A stretch of 64,000 nt of DNA from Methylococcaceae bacterium UBA975 (GTDB lineage: Bacteria; Pseudomonadota; Gammaproteobacteria; Methylococcales; Cycloclasticaceae). The notes under the pieces were generated by a model. The model did not search any database. It worked only from the letters and a program-made list of their open reading frames with translations, and was not told the origin of the DNA. This document shows positions 31,291-41,754 of this stretch, in pieces; position 1 is the first letter of the stretch, and every line of letters begins with the position of its first letter. The translations under genes were made by a program, and so were the position numbers. The DNA is taken from positions 1 through 64,000 of the forward strand of contig DBBV01000003.1 of the NCBI GenBank assembly GCA_002292375.1, given 5' to 3'.

Positions 31291-32847
31291 ATGTTTCAAC
31301 TGATTATTTCTCGTTCTCAAAGCTTAAAAAGCGACCTCTTGTCTGGCCTAACCGTTGCGCTAGCACTGGTACCTGAAGCCGTTGCTTTTGCCTTTGTTGC
31401 AGGTGTTGAACCCTTGGTTGGTTTATACGCCGCCTTTATGGTGGGCCTGATTACTGCGGTTATAGGCGGCAGACCAGGAATGATTTCCGGCGCCACTGGC
31501 GCGTTGGCTGTTGTAATGGTCAGTCTGGTTGCTGAACATGGCGTTGAATACTTGTTTGCCACTGTGGTATTGATGGGCTTATTGCAAATACTCGCCGGTG
31601 TATTCCGTTTAGGAAAATTTATCCGCCTCGTGCCACACCCCGTGATGCTCGGATTTGTAAATGGTCTTGCCATTGTGATTTTTATGGCTCAACTACAGCA
31701 GTTTCAATTTTTGGATGCGGACAGTGGCAAACTCGAGTGGCTGCAAGGCAATCAAATGCTCACGATGCTCGGCATGGTGGCGCTCACCATGGCAATTATT
31801 CACTTTTTACCTAAACTCACCAAAGCAGTGCCTTCATCCTTAGTCGCGATTGTGACGATTGTTGCCTTATCGGTTGGCCTAGAGATGGAATTACGCACCG
31901 TTCAAGACGTATTACAAGATATGACTGGCGATCCCTTAGCGACCATCGCTGGTGGCTTACCCAGTTTCCATTTACCGGGTGTGGCGTTAAATTTAGACAC
32001 ACTTAAAATTATTTTTCCTTATGCTTTAGTGCTCGCTGCTATTGGCCTGATTGAGTCACTGCTTACCTTGACCTTAATCGATGAAATTACCGAGACCCGT
32101 GGTCGCGGCAATAAAGAATGTGTAGGCCAAGGCGTTGCTAATGTTGCTACTGGATTTTTTGGTGGCATGGGCGGCTGCGCGATGATCGGCCAAAGCATGA
32201 TTAATATCAATTCTGGCGGACGAGGGCGCGCTTCAGGTGTGTCGGCTGCCTTATTTTTATTGGCCTTTATTTTGGTGGGTTCCTCACTGATTGAAATGAT
32301 CCCTGTTGCTGCCTTAGTGGGTGTGATGTTTATGGTGGTACTCGGCACCTTTGAATGGGCAAGTTTTCGCTTACTGGGCCGCATTCCAACCTCCGATACC
32401 TTGGTCGGTATTACCGTCGCCGTAGTCACCGTTCTATCTGACTTAGCAATCGCGGTGGTCGTTGGGGTGATTATGTCGACCTTGGTGTTTGCCTGGAAAC
32501 ACGCTAAAAACATGCATTTTGAGATTGAAGAAAAGGACGGCATAAAAATTTACAAACCGACCGGTCCGCTATTTTTTGCCTCCATCCATAATTTTCGTGA
32601 GCACTTTGACCCCGCCAATGACCCACAAGAAGTGATCATCGACTTTGCCCGTTCACGGGTATCCGACCATTCGGGTATTGAAGCAATCGATTCACTGGCT
32701 GAACGTTATTTGAAACTGGGCAAGACCCTGCATTTAAGGCACTTAACCCCAGAATGCCAGTTGTTATTGCATAAGGCCAGAAAACTGATCGAAGTGAATG
32801 TTATTGAAGACCCCAAGTACGCGATAGCTGACGATAAACTGGATTAA
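31291..32847 (+). CDS. SulP family anion transporter with STAS domain
   Basis: The 518-residue protein has about 12 membrane segments (SulP signature around LVPEAVAFAFVAGVEPLVGLYAAF) and a C-terminal STAS domain (about 400-510). The family carries sulfate, bicarbonate or dicarboxylates. The second membrane region includes FFGGMGGCAMIGQSMIN, a motif of the bicarbonate- and dicarboxylate-type members. It converges with recQ. Confidence 0.9.
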   Translation: MFQLIISRSQSLKSDLLSGLTVALALVPEAVAFAFVAGVEPLVGLYAAFMVGLITAVIGGRPGMISGATGALAVVMVSLVAEHGVEYLFATVVLMGLLQILAGVFRLGKFIRLVPHPVMLGFVNGLAIVIFMAQLQQFQFLDADSGKLEWLQGNQMLTMLGMVALTMAIIHFLPKLTKAVPSSLVAIVTIVALSVGLEMELRTVQDVLQDMTGDPLATIAGGLPSFHLPGVALNLDTLKIIFPYALVLAAIGLIESLLTLTLIDEITETRGRGNKECVGQGVANVATGFFGGMGGCAMIGQSMININSGGRGRASGVSAALFLLAFILVGSSLIEMIPVAALVGVMFMVVLGTFEWASFRLLGRIPTSDTLVGITVAVVTVLSDLAIAVVVGVIMSTLVFAWKHAKNMHFEIEEKDGIKIYKPTGPLFFASIHNFREHFDPANDPQEVIIDFARSRVSDHSGIEAIDSLAERYLKLGKTLHLRHLTPECQLLLHKARKLIEVNVIEDPKYAIADDKLD

Positions 32848-32855
32848 ATAACGGC

Positions 32856-34970
32856 TTATAAAGACGCTTGCACGCACTTGATAATACCGTAATCGTAAGC
32901 CTCTTCTAGGGCCTCATATATCGGTTTTATACGGCCTTTTGATTCGTCTTCAAGCGACTCGATGGTCAACACAATGGCTTGGTACTGGTCATCATCAAGC
33001 GCTAATACCTCGCGAACATCAAGTAGTCCCGCCTCGATAGCATCGGCCAAATGCCCGTATACCGTATTTGACTTAGTGTCGCGTTGTGCCGCTATTTGAT
33101 CCACGTCTAATCCGTCTTTGTACAGCATTAACGTTTCATTAACCGTCGCGCTAAGCCGGTTGTTCAATAGTTCATTTAAGGGGTGTTTGGCAATTTCGGC
33201 AGTAAACAACTCGCCATAACGCTTGATCTTCTGGTCGCCTACGCCAGAGATATAACGCATATCTGCCGTGCTGAGCGGGCGTTTTTTAACCATTTCCTGC
33301 AGCGTCACATCATGGAAAATAACGTACGGCGGCACCCCACTATCGTTTGCCAGCTGGCTACGTAAAGCACGCAATGCCTCCCATAAGGGCTGATCTTGTG
33401 GCCGTACTGGACTTTTTTTCGGCTTATCGCTAGCCAGTCTGTCTTCCTTCGTTTGTTTTCTTAGTTCTAGTACCTGTTCGCCGCGTAAAACCGGGCGACA
33501 TTTTTCAGTTAACCGGAGCGCACCGTGGCGTTCTGCATCAGAATGAATAAAGCCCAGTGCGATCAGTTGCCTAAAAATGGTCCGCCATTCGGCAACAGAC
33601 AGCTCTTTGCCGATACCAAATGTACTGAGCTGGTCGTGCTTATTCTGCTCAATTCGTGGGTCAGACTTGGCCAATAAAATATCGATAATGTAGTTCACAC
33701 CAAAGCGCTGCTCGGTTCGATAAATAGTGGACAGTATTTTTTGTGCCGCCACGCTAGCATCCCATTTTTCGGGCGGCGTAGTGCAGTTATCACAGGCACC
33801 ACAGGGTTTATCTAAGGCTTCGTCAAAGTAAGCGAGTAAGGCTTGGCGGCGGCAAGCGATCAACTCACACAGCCCCAACATGGATTCTAATTTACTGTGC
33901 TCAACCCGTTTATGCACCTCGTCCGCGCTTGAGTTTTGCACGAACTGCCGCAGTGTTAACACGTCTTGTAAACCATAAGCCATCCAAGCGTTCGCCGGCT
34001 CACCGTCACGCCCGGCTCGACCCGTTTCTTGGTAATAGGCTTCGATACTTTTAGGTAAACTCAGGTGCGCCACAAAACGTACGTCGGGTTTATCAATGCC
34101 CATGCCAAAGGCGATAGTCGCGACGATAATAACGCCCTCTTCACGCAAAAAACGCTGCTGATTTGTTTGCCGCACCTGCTGTGGCAATCCGGCGTGATAG
34201 GGCAGTGCAATCCGGCCTTGTTGGCTTAGCCACTCGGCGGTGGCCTCTACCTTATTACGTGACAAACAATACACAATACCCGCATCACTGGGATGGTGGT
34301 TATGTAAAAACTGCCACAGTCGTTGTTTGGGGTTATTGCCTTCTGAAATCGCGTAATGAATATTTGGCCGATCAAAGCTATTGATAAATACCTGCGCATC
34401 ATCTAATTGCAACTGACTGATGATTTCATCGCGTGTTCGCTGATCAGCGGTAGCGGTTAAGGCAATGCGCGGAATAGCCGGAAAACGCTGATGAAGCATG
34501 CTCAAGCGTTGATATTCAGGGCGAAAATCATGCCCCCATTGCGATACGCAGTGTGCCTCATCAATCGCAAACAGGGCAATTTGACAGCGATCTAGCAGCG
34601 ATAACATTGTCGCGTTTAATAGGCGTTCTGGTGCAATGTACAGCAGGTCCAATTCGGCATTAAGCAATTGTTGTTCGACCTCTCGCGCCTGCGCGATGGT
34701 CAAACTTGAGTTGAGATACGCCGCCTTTATGCCCAGTTGTTGAAGCGCGTCTACTTGGTCCTGCATTAGCGCAATCAACGGCGACACGACAATACCCGTG
34801 CCCTCACGTAATAACGCTGGAATCTGATAACACAAGGACTTGCCACCGCCGGTGGGCATTAGCACAAAAGCATCGCGGCCGGCGCCTAGCTCACTAATAA
34901 CCTCCGCCTGCGGGTGACGGAACGCATCATAACCAAAGGTCTTTTGTAATAGGGCTTGCGCGTGACTCAT
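32856..34970 (-). CDS. recQ: ATP-dependent DNA helicase RecQ
   Basis: The 704-residue protein has the RecQ helicase core (Walker A PTGGGKSLCYQ, DEAH in IDEAHCVSQWGHDFR), a zinc/RQC domain with a four-Cys cluster (residues about 370-395: CRRQ..., CGACDNC), an HRDC domain (around DQPLWEALRALRSQLA) and an extra C-terminal helix-turn-helix domain (VDQIAAQRDTKSNTVYGHL). It is longer than E. coli RecQ (about 610), because of that tail. It unwinds recombination intermediates and stalled forks. Confidence 0.96.
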   Translation of the reverse strand: MSHAQALLQKTFGYDAFRHPQAEVISELGAGRDAFVLMPTGGGKSLCYQIPALLREGTGIVVSPLIALMQDQVDALQQLGIKAAYLNSSLTIAQAREVEQQLLNAELDLLYIAPERLLNATMLSLLDRCQIALFAIDEAHCVSQWGHDFRPEYQRLSMLHQRFPAIPRIALTATADQRTRDEIISQLQLDDAQVFINSFDRPNIHYAISEGNNPKQRLWQFLHNHHPSDAGIVYCLSRNKVEATAEWLSQQGRIALPYHAGLPQQVRQTNQQRFLREEGVIIVATIAFGMGIDKPDVRFVAHLSLPKSIEAYYQETGRAGRDGEPANAWMAYGLQDVLTLRQFVQNSSADEVHKRVEHSKLESMLGLCELIACRRQALLAYFDEALDKPCGACDNCTTPPEKWDASVAAQKILSTIYRTEQRFGVNYIIDILLAKSDPRIEQNKHDQLSTFGIGKELSVAEWRTIFRQLIALGFIHSDAERHGALRLTEKCRPVLRGEQVLELRKQTKEDRLASDKPKKSPVRPQDQPLWEALRALRSQLANDSGVPPYVIFHDVTLQEMVKKRPLSTADMRYISGVGDQKIKRYGELFTAEIAKHPLNELLNNRLSATVNETLMLYKDGLDVDQIAAQRDTKSNTVYGHLADAIEAGLLDVREVLALDDDQYQAIVLTIESLEDESKGRIKPIYEALEEAYDYGIIKCVQASL

Positions 34971-35152
34971 GGCTTAGGTTTGCTAGCTTCAAAGAGAAAG
35001 ATTATCTCATAGCTGTGGAATAATGCGCCGACTTATAGCCACCTTGCTTAGGTTGATTTGCTGGTAAAGTTAGCCTTACTCAACCCCGCTTTAAACGAAA
35101 CGCCTGCGTTAAAAGGTATAATGTTTTTTTATTTTTGCCGACCTGCCGATTA

Positions 35153-37036
35153 ATGCTAAACCTAAGCCATGTGTCGCTCCGCCGAGGAGCCAACGTTTTA
35201 TTCAAAGACGTTTCTTTTACTGTACATTCGGGGCAGCGCGTCGGCATAAGCGGCGCCAATGGTTGCGGCAAATCCAGTTTATTTGCCATGGTACTGGATG
35301 AAATTCACGCCGATACCGGTGAGTTTTCTGTTCAGTCTGGCTTTGTTATTGCCCACGTTGCACAAGAACTGTCTAGCACCGATCAAGCCGCTATTGAATT
35401 TGTAATTGATGGCGATAAAGAACTGCGCGGTATTCAACAACAACTGGCTGTTGCCGAGCAGCAAAACAACGGCCACCGTGCCGCCGAACTGTATGCCGAA
35501 CTTGACACCATTAACGGTTACACAGCTAACTCACGCGCGGCTATTTTACTTAGCGGTCTCGGCTTTAAACAGGGGGAGTTAAACAACCCCGTATCAACCT
35601 TTTCTGGTGGCTGGCGGGTGCGCCTAAACCTTGCAAAAGCATTGATGTGCCGCTCTGATTTATTACTACTGGATGAACCGACTAATCACTTAGACTTAGA
35701 TGCGGTGATGTGGCTGCAAGAATGGCTACAAAGCTATGCCGGCACCTTATTATTAATATCCCATGATCGAGACTTTTTAGATGCCGTCGTTGGCTACGTA
35801 CTCCATATCGAACAACAAGGCGCCATGCTGTATAGCGGTAATTATTCACAATTTGAACGCGCCCGCGCCGAACGATTGGCGCAGCAACAGTCCAACTTTG
35901 AACGCCAGCAAAAAGAGCGCGCGCATATTCAGAGCTTTGTTGACCGCTTTAAGGCTCAGGCTACGAAGGCCAAGCAGGCGCAAAGTCGTTTAAAGGCACT
36001 TGAACGGATGGAAATAATCTCTGCGGCACACATTGATTCGCCCTTTCATTTTAAATTTTTTAACGCCGATCGGGTTTCCAACCCCATGATTAAAGTTGAA
36101 AAGGCAACGATGGCCTATGGCGAAAAAGTGATTTTAGACACAGTTTCTTTATCGATAAAACCGGGGGATAGATTAGCCTTATTGGGTCCTAACGGCGCAG
36201 GCAAATCAACCCTTATTAAATTATTAGCCGGCGAAACAAGCGTGACTAGCGGTTTGATTGATTCAGCCGAAAATTTAAAAATTGGCTACTTTGCCCAACA
36301 CCAATTAGAACAACTCGATGGCAACGCTTCACCCTTGTTGCACATCCAGCGGCTTGACAAAAAAGCCACCGAACGCGAACTACGCAACTTTCTTGGCGGT
36401 TTCGGCTTTCATGGCGATAAAGCACTTGAAGCCGTTGCGCCTTTTTCTGGCGGGGAAAAGGCACGGCTGGCCCTGGCGATTCTTGCTTATCAAAAGCCCA
36501 ACCTATTGTTACTTGATGAGCCTACCAACCACTTGGATATCGAAATGCGTCACGCCTTAAGTTCTGCTTTACAAGAGTACAGTGGCGCAATGATTATCGT
36601 ATCCCATGACCGCCACTTATTACGCACCATCACCGATCAATTTTTATTAGTCGCCGATGGCAAAGTGAGCCCGTTTGACGGCGACTTAGACGATTACGGC
36701 CAATGGGTCAAAAACCAGACCCGTCGTCTTGAAAACCCCACACCTGGCGACGCGCCAAAGGTTGCAATAAAAAGTCAAAAACAACGCCAGGCGGGTCATC
36801 GACAACAACTAAAACCGCTACGTGATGCGCTCAAAAAAGCAGAAAAAGGACTAGAAAAACTGTACGCTGAGCAGCAACGCATAGAGGAACAACTTGCCGA
36901 TAATGCCTTATACGATAATGATCAAAAAAGTCGTTTGGCTGAGCTGCTTGAGGCGAAAAATCAACTTGATCAAGACCTTCAACAAATGGAAGACCATTGG
37001 TTAGACGCCCAGACCGCTATAGAGGATGCTATATAA
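35153..37036 (+). CDS. ABC-F family ATPase (YheS type)
   Basis: The ATG at 35153 gives 627 residues with two ABC cassettes: first Walker A GANGCGKS and signature FSGGW, second Walker A GPNGAGKS and signature FSGGE, and both Walker B regions LLLLDEPTNHLD. The linker is a charged coiled coil, and a Lys/Glu-rich tail follows. ABC-F proteins work at the ribosomal E site to relieve stalls. There is no membrane segment. The upstream in-frame ATG at 35135 is less well placed. Confidence 0.9.
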   Translation: MLNLSHVSLRRGANVLFKDVSFTVHSGQRVGISGANGCGKSSLFAMVLDEIHADTGEFSVQSGFVIAHVAQELSSTDQAAIEFVIDGDKELRGIQQQLAVAEQQNNGHRAAELYAELDTINGYTANSRAAILLSGLGFKQGELNNPVSTFSGGWRVRLNLAKALMCRSDLLLLDEPTNHLDLDAVMWLQEWLQSYAGTLLLISHDRDFLDAVVGYVLHIEQQGAMLYSGNYSQFERARAERLAQQQSNFERQQKERAHIQSFVDRFKAQATKAKQAQSRLKALERMEIISAAHIDSPFHFKFFNADRVSNPMIKVEKATMAYGEKVILDTVSLSIKPGDRLALLGPNGAGKSTLIKLLAGETSVTSGLIDSAENLKIGYFAQHQLEQLDGNASPLLHIQRLDKKATERELRNFLGGFGFHGDKALEAVAPFSGGEKARLALAILAYQKPNLLLLDEPTNHLDIEMRHALSSALQEYSGAMIIVSHDRHLLRTITDQFLLVADGKVSPFDGDLDDYGQWVKNQTRRLENPTPGDAPKVAIKSQKQRQAGHRQQLKPLRDALKKAEKGLEKLYAEQQRIEEQLADNALYDNDQKSRLAELLEAKNQLDQDLQQMEDHWLDAQTAIEDAI

Positions 37037-37618
37037 ATGCTGAGCAAAGAGACGCTAAGCCTAGCGGCGATTGCATTAACCTTTGTTGCCTTTATTCCCT
37101 ACATTCGGTCTATTTTTAATCAACACACTAAGCCCCATGTTTTTTCTTGGCTTATTTGGAGCATCACAACCTTTATCGTTTTTTTTGCCCAGCTTGACGA
37201 CGGTGCCGGGGTAGGTGCATGGCCAACGGGGGTTTCCGCCTGCATCACTAGTTTTGTGGCTTATTTGGCATACCTAAAAAAGGCCGATATCAGCATTTCC
37301 AAAACGGATAGCCTGTTCTTTGTAGCCGCGATAGCCTCATTAATTTTGTGGTATTTCACTTCTGAGCCCTTGTCGGCGGTTGTGGTCCTTACCCTTATCG
37401 ACACCCTCGGTTTTGCGCCCACCTTTAGAAAGGTTTATGATCAGCCATATCAAGAAGATCGGGCGTTTTATGCCTTGATTGCTCTTAGAAATATCATCGC
37501 CATTAGCGCCCTGGAGCACTTTTCAGCTACGACGGTTTTATTCCCTGCTGTGATCGCTTTTTCTTGCAGTTTACTCCTGGTGTTAATAACGTATCGCCGA
37601 CACCGTCTATCAGCTTAA
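37037..37618 (+). CDS. Multi-pass membrane protein of unknown function
   Basis: The 193-residue protein starts directly after the ABC-F stop. It has about seven hydrophobic segments and includes FIPYIRSIFNQHTKPHVFSWLIW and LIDTLGFAPTFRKVY. These aromatic/proline patterns are somewhat like PQ-loop transporters, but I am not sure. No other motif is recognised. The zero gap to the upstream gene suggests cotranscription. Confidence 0.6.
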   Translation: MLSKETLSLAAIALTFVAFIPYIRSIFNQHTKPHVFSWLIWSITTFIVFFAQLDDGAGVGAWPTGVSACITSFVAYLAYLKKADISISKTDSLFFVAAIASLILWYFTSEPLSAVVVLTLIDTLGFAPTFRKVYDQPYQEDRAFYALIALRNIIAISALEHFSATTVLFPAVIAFSCSLLLVLITYRRHRLSA

Positions 37619-37632
37619 ATTTAAATTAATTC

Positions 37633-37857
37633 ATGAACGAGCAACATCATAAAGATCCATTACACGGCCTTACGCTTGAAGCCATCGTTACAAAACTGGT
37701 TGCACACTATGGCTGGGAAAGCCTAGGGCAGACCATTAACATTCGTTGTTTTACTAGCGACCCGTCGATTAAATCCAGTCTTAAGTTTTTACGTAAAACA
37801 CCGTGGGCAAGAAAAAAAGTTGAAGCGCTTTACTTATCAACATTAAAAACCCCTTAA
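37633..37857 (+). CDS. VF530 family DNA-binding protein (DUF2132)
   Basis: The 74-residue protein has the VF530 motif LEAIVTKLVAHYGWESLG and ends with the conserved SLKFLRKTPWARKKVEALYL. A structure exists for the family and DNA binding is proposed; its job in the cell is not established. Confidence 0.85.
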   Translation: MNEQHHKDPLHGLTLEAIVTKLVAHYGWESLGQTINIRCFTSDPSIKSSLKFLRKTPWARKKVEALYLSTLKTP

Positions 37858-37990
37858 TAACATGAGTGATCACAAAAAAAACGCCTTCCTGCCTACACAT
37901 TTTCTATAATCTTTCACTATACTCTGAGTTAAGTTGCAAAAATAATAACCGTAGTTTTCCCTTTAACCTACATAAATAAGCTTAATAAAA

Positions 37991-39529
37991 ATGAACAATA
38001 TCACCCTCAGGTCAAAGTTCTTGATCGCTATCGCGTCAGGAATTATCTCACTTCTCATTGTTATATTTGGTGTCCGCATGATGGGCAAGGTCACCGATTT
38101 TGCTTATTACGAACGCGTACATATTGTGGCGGTAAACAGCTTTGATTATGAATTAAAAAAACAACCCGTCGAAAGAGCAACGTTGTTAGAACATATAACA
38201 CTAGCACACGGTCAAACAATCAAACCTGGCAAAGAACTTTTTGCGGTTGAACAGCTGCTTTTCAGGTTATTGGGCCAAGGTTACTTACTTGACCTTGCGA
38301 GTAACGCTGCTAAAGATCACACCAAAATTATCCAATTCCTAGAAAAGTCCAAGGCTGCACAATTAACTACGAAAGAGATAAGCCATGTAGATGAACTAAT
38401 GGAGTTTCCCAGAACGAACTCTGCATCCTTTGCTGCGGGTCTACGCGACGCAGCCGGGTTTGTTAAATTGCTTGTTAATTTATTAGTGATTCTCAGTCTT
38501 GGTAGCTTAATCGCTGTTATTTTTAATACCATGCGGACCACATTGCCTCCACTACAAGAGACCGTGTCCCTCATGGCAAGAATTGCCAAAGGCGATCTGA
38601 CGGCTACCGTCGAGACTATTGGTAGTGGGGAAATTGGACAAATGCAAGCCTCCACTGCCGAAATGATACAAAGCCTGCGACAAATGATCGAAGGGATTAT
38701 TCATGTCGAGTCAAACTTAACCACTACTACAACTGATGCAGCCGTCGTTACTATGCAAATGGCCAGTGGTATTGACTCTCAAAAAGCCGAGACAGAGAAC
38801 TTGATAGCCTCAATTAATGAAATGAGCGGCGCCACTGATGCCGTTGCTGCAGCCTCATCCAATGCTGAAGCCTCAGCCAATGCCGGTAATAAATCAGCAA
38901 CCGAAGGCAAAGACGTGGTAATTGACGCCGTTAATTCAATTAATGAGTTAGCCGATGAAGTCGAGTCATCGGTTAAGGCACTCAATTTAATTGAACGCGA
39001 CAGTGAAGATATCGATTCGGTCGTCAAAATGATCCAAGGCATTACTGAACAAACAAATCTGTTAGCACTCAATGCTGCGATCGAAGCTGCCAGGGCTGGT
39101 GAGCATGGCCGTGGTTTTGCCGTCGTCGCCGATGAGGTGCGAACCCTAGCCCAACGAACTCAAACCTCAACACAAGAAATACAAGAGATGATCGGCAAGC
39201 TTCGCACCAGCACACGCTCTGCCGTTGAAGTGATGGATCGTAGTCACGGCCGAGCCAAAGACAGCGTTGAAAAAGCCAATCAAGTGAGCGAAGTGATCGA
39301 AAAAATCGTTGTTTCGGTGGCCAGCATGATGGCGCTCAACAAAAAAATTGCCAGCACAGCCAGTGAGCAAGGCGTGGTTACGAAAAAAATTAACGCTAAC
39401 ACCAAAATTATTAGCGATATAGCTGATCAAACCGCCGCTGGCGGCCATAAAGTTGAACAGTCTAACGAAACATTGGTTGAGTTATCTAAAAGGCTGGCCG
39501 AGATGGTTAAGCAGTTTAAACTCGCGTAA
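37991..39529 (+). CDS. Methyl-accepting chemotaxis protein
   Basis: The 512-residue protein has a membrane helix at about 9-29, a periplasmic ligand domain of about 125 residues, a second helix at about 157-178, a HAMP domain and a signalling coiled coil with the conserved tip EQTNLLALNAAIEAARAGE. It senses a ligand outside and signals to CheA/CheW. The ligand domain is small and shows no family match that I recognise. No che genes are in the window. It converges with the YeeE gene. Confidence 0.92.
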   Translation: MNNITLRSKFLIAIASGIISLLIVIFGVRMMGKVTDFAYYERVHIVAVNSFDYELKKQPVERATLLEHITLAHGQTIKPGKELFAVEQLLFRLLGQGYLLDLASNAAKDHTKIIQFLEKSKAAQLTTKEISHVDELMEFPRTNSASFAAGLRDAAGFVKLLVNLLVILSLGSLIAVIFNTMRTTLPPLQETVSLMARIAKGDLTATVETIGSGEIGQMQASTAEMIQSLRQMIEGIIHVESNLTTTTTDAAVVTMQMASGIDSQKAETENLIASINEMSGATDAVAAASSNAEASANAGNKSATEGKDVVIDAVNSINELADEVESSVKALNLIERDSEDIDSVVKMIQGITEQTNLLALNAAIEAARAGEHGRGFAVVADEVRTLAQRTQTSTQEIQEMIGKLRTSTRSAVEVMDRSHGRAKDSVEKANQVSEVIEKIVVSVASMMALNKKIASTASEQGVVTKKINANTKIISDIADQTAAGGHKVEQSNETLVELSKRLAEMVKQFKLA

Positions 39530-39572
39530 TCTGTACTTTCTGTTAAAAAGCATAATCATCACACGCTGTATT

Positions 39573-40772
39573 TTAATCCGCTGCTGTCTTAGCGTTTTTC
39601 AACAGCACGACCAAGCTTGTACCTGAAAAAGCCGCAACAAACCAAACCCAACCGTGCAAGCTACCTGACACCACACCACCAAAAAAAGCCCCTACATTAC
39701 AGCCAAAGCCAATAGTTGCGCCATAACCCAACATTAAACCACCTACTACGGTAGCGGTCGTTTCAGAGACTGAAATACGCCACCTTAAATTAAATCGTGT
39801 TGTCATCAAGGCTACCGCTAAGGCACCCAACACAATTCCTATATTCATCACACTGCTTGTATCATCCAACAAACCACCGGATAACGCCCGCTCAGCGGCG
39901 GCTTGGGTCCAGTAGTCCCAAAAGTCTAGGTCTAAATCAAAACCTAACCAAGCACTCCCTTTAGCGCCCCATAATGGAAAGGCATTAGCCACCGACCAAG
40001 GCCGACCAGCGACACCTAAGGTAATAACGTTAAGTACCGCTAATGTTAGTGCCCCATACAATAATGACCGGCCCAAACCATTTGATTGCCGGCGCCATAA
40101 AGGTTCAATGCGTCCATAACGTCTTTTTTCAATCCAGCTGAAGAGCAAATAAAACCCCGTTGCGATCGTAGCGTTAATCAATATGGCTCCCCACACGCCA
40201 ACCAAACTGCTCCAGTCAATCGGCATAAAATTAACCTGTGTCATCCACCAGCCATAATGCGCGGTCGCTAATAAGGCCCCTATCGCAAACATCACCAAGG
40301 CCAACAACATTTTAATTTGTCCGCCGCCGCTGTTATACAAAAAACCCGAGGCACAACTGCCAACCAGCTGCATGCCGACACCAAAAATAAATGCACCGAC
40401 AATGAGTGACGCACCCAAAGGCCGAATGTAAGCAGAGACGCTCGTTCCCCATAAGCTACCGTCGGCCAATACAGGCAGTATTATGGCTGACCCCACTACC
40501 AGCATCACCATTTGAGCACGTAACCACAGGCTTCTACGTTCAGATACCATACGCCGCCAGCCATTTGAAAAGCTAAACGTTGTGTACAGTAACACTGCAC
40601 CTAAGGCATAGCCCAACAGCAGTAACAACGCTTGCCTTTGACCCGCCGCTGCTGATACTAACCAAGCACCTAGGGCCATCAGCACCAGTAGACTGACTCG
40701 TTTGAAAATAGCGGTTGGTTTTGCAGTTAAAACGGTGCGCGATTGTGTGGCTATACTTGCCTCTACGCTCAT
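39573..40772 (-). CDS. YeeE/YedE (TsuA-like) sulfur transporter
   Basis: The 399-residue protein (ATG at 40772, after CCGGAGAG) has about ten membrane segments and the family motifs GSCASGFLYN and GFGCNVGAFFGGV, whose cysteines line the path that carries thiosulfate or related sulfur species in the family. An in-frame start 36 bases upstream lacks a ribosome-binding sequence. No sulfur genes sit next to it. Confidence 0.88.
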   Translation of the reverse strand: MSVEASIATQSRTVLTAKPTAIFKRVSLLVLMALGAWLVSAAAGQRQALLLLLGYALGAVLLYTTFSFSNGWRRMVSERRSLWLRAQMVMLVVGSAIILPVLADGSLWGTSVSAYIRPLGASLIVGAFIFGVGMQLVGSCASGFLYNSGGGQIKMLLALVMFAIGALLATAHYGWWMTQVNFMPIDWSSLVGVWGAILINATIATGFYLLFSWIEKRRYGRIEPLWRRQSNGLGRSLLYGALTLAVLNVITLGVAGRPWSVANAFPLWGAKGSAWLGFDLDLDFWDYWTQAAAERALSGGLLDDTSSVMNIGIVLGALAVALMTTRFNLRWRISVSETTATVVGGLMLGYGATIGFGCNVGAFFGGVVSGSLHGWVWFVAAFSGTSLVVLLKNAKTAAD

Positions 40773-41004
40773 TAAGCTCTCCGGTGTAAGGGTAGGTAAA
40801 CATGGCAAGCCTCTCTGTAGAAGAGGCTCAGTGCTTCATTATATAAAACAATGCCTTATAAAATAAATTCTTTTAACCTTATTGTTTATTCTTTTAAAGC
40901 ATATAGCACACTGAGCTATTTAAAACATTATCAAAAAAACGTGGGGTAGTTGTGCTTTCACCACTTAATGCAGCCATTGGGTGGCTAGAAAGGAGGAGGA
41001 TAAA

Positions 41005-41730
41005 TTAGCGTTTATTTTCTTGCTGCTTTTCCTTTTCAGTTTCCTCATCTTCTCGACGAACCGCTGACAAGGCCGATGCCACAATACCCGTCGGCACCGC
41101 GATAAAAACCAAACCTAACATAAGAATAATGAAGGTAAAAATTCTCCCCGCGACAGTAATCGGGTACATATCGCCATAACCCACAGTCGTCAACGTCACC
41201 ACTGCCCACCATAATGCGTCGAAAATTGAGGCATAAACAGCCGGTTGCACTTCGTGCTCAAAGTAATAAATACCAAATGCTGAAAAATACAACAACACCA
41301 AAATTGCTGTGATAAAAATAATTAATTCTTCTTTTGCTTTAGAGATGGCCTTGTTAAATCGAATGAGCGCCTTGTTATAATGGACCAGCTGTAATAATCG
41401 AACGATACGCAGTAAACGAAGTAAGCGTAGCACCCTCAAATCCACTACCAAGGCTAGATAAAAAGGCAAAATAGCAAGCAAATCAATCAACCCATAGAAG
41501 CTAAATATAAAGCGCAACTTACGCTTAGCTGCGTATATTCGGTAGAGGTACTCCAGGCTAAACAGCGCAACAACGATACGTTCTGACCACTGCAGAAAAA
41601 AGACCGTACCCTCACTGAGGTTCGGCAATGTTTCAAAAGAAAAACAAATCACCGAATATAAAATGAGTAAGGCGATCACCCATGTTGCCAGCGGCGAGTC
41701 TAGATCGTGTACCGTATCGTTCTTAATCAT
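41005..41730 (-). CDS. Voltage-gated potassium channel-like ion transporter
   Basis: The 241-residue protein has six helices and the K+ selectivity filter TTVGYGDM. An S4-like helix with Arg every third residue (RVLRLLRLLRIVRLLQ) supports voltage sensing. A charged coiled-coil tail (REDEETEKEKQQENKR) may promote assembly. I chose the ATG at 41730, which has a GGAGAAAGG ribosome-binding sequence, over the GTG 12 bases upstream. Confidence 0.92.
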   Translation of the reverse strand: MIKNDTVHDLDSPLATWVIALLILYSVICFSFETLPNLSEGTVFFLQWSERIVVALFSLEYLYRIYAAKRKLRFIFSFYGLIDLLAILPFYLALVVDLRVLRLLRLLRIVRLLQLVHYNKALIRFNKAISKAKEELIIFITAILVLLYFSAFGIYYFEHEVQPAVYASIFDALWWAVVTLTTVGYGDMYPITVAGRIFTFIILMLGLVFIAVPTGIVASALSAVRREDEETEKEKQQENKR

Positions 41731-41754
41731 GCCTTTCTCCACAGCACGCGTACG

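Noticed and set aside
32019..32543. Long minus-strand ORF inside the SulP gene
   Set aside because: Its unusual Pro/Thr-rich composition is the antisense of membrane segments; the SulP frame is complete.
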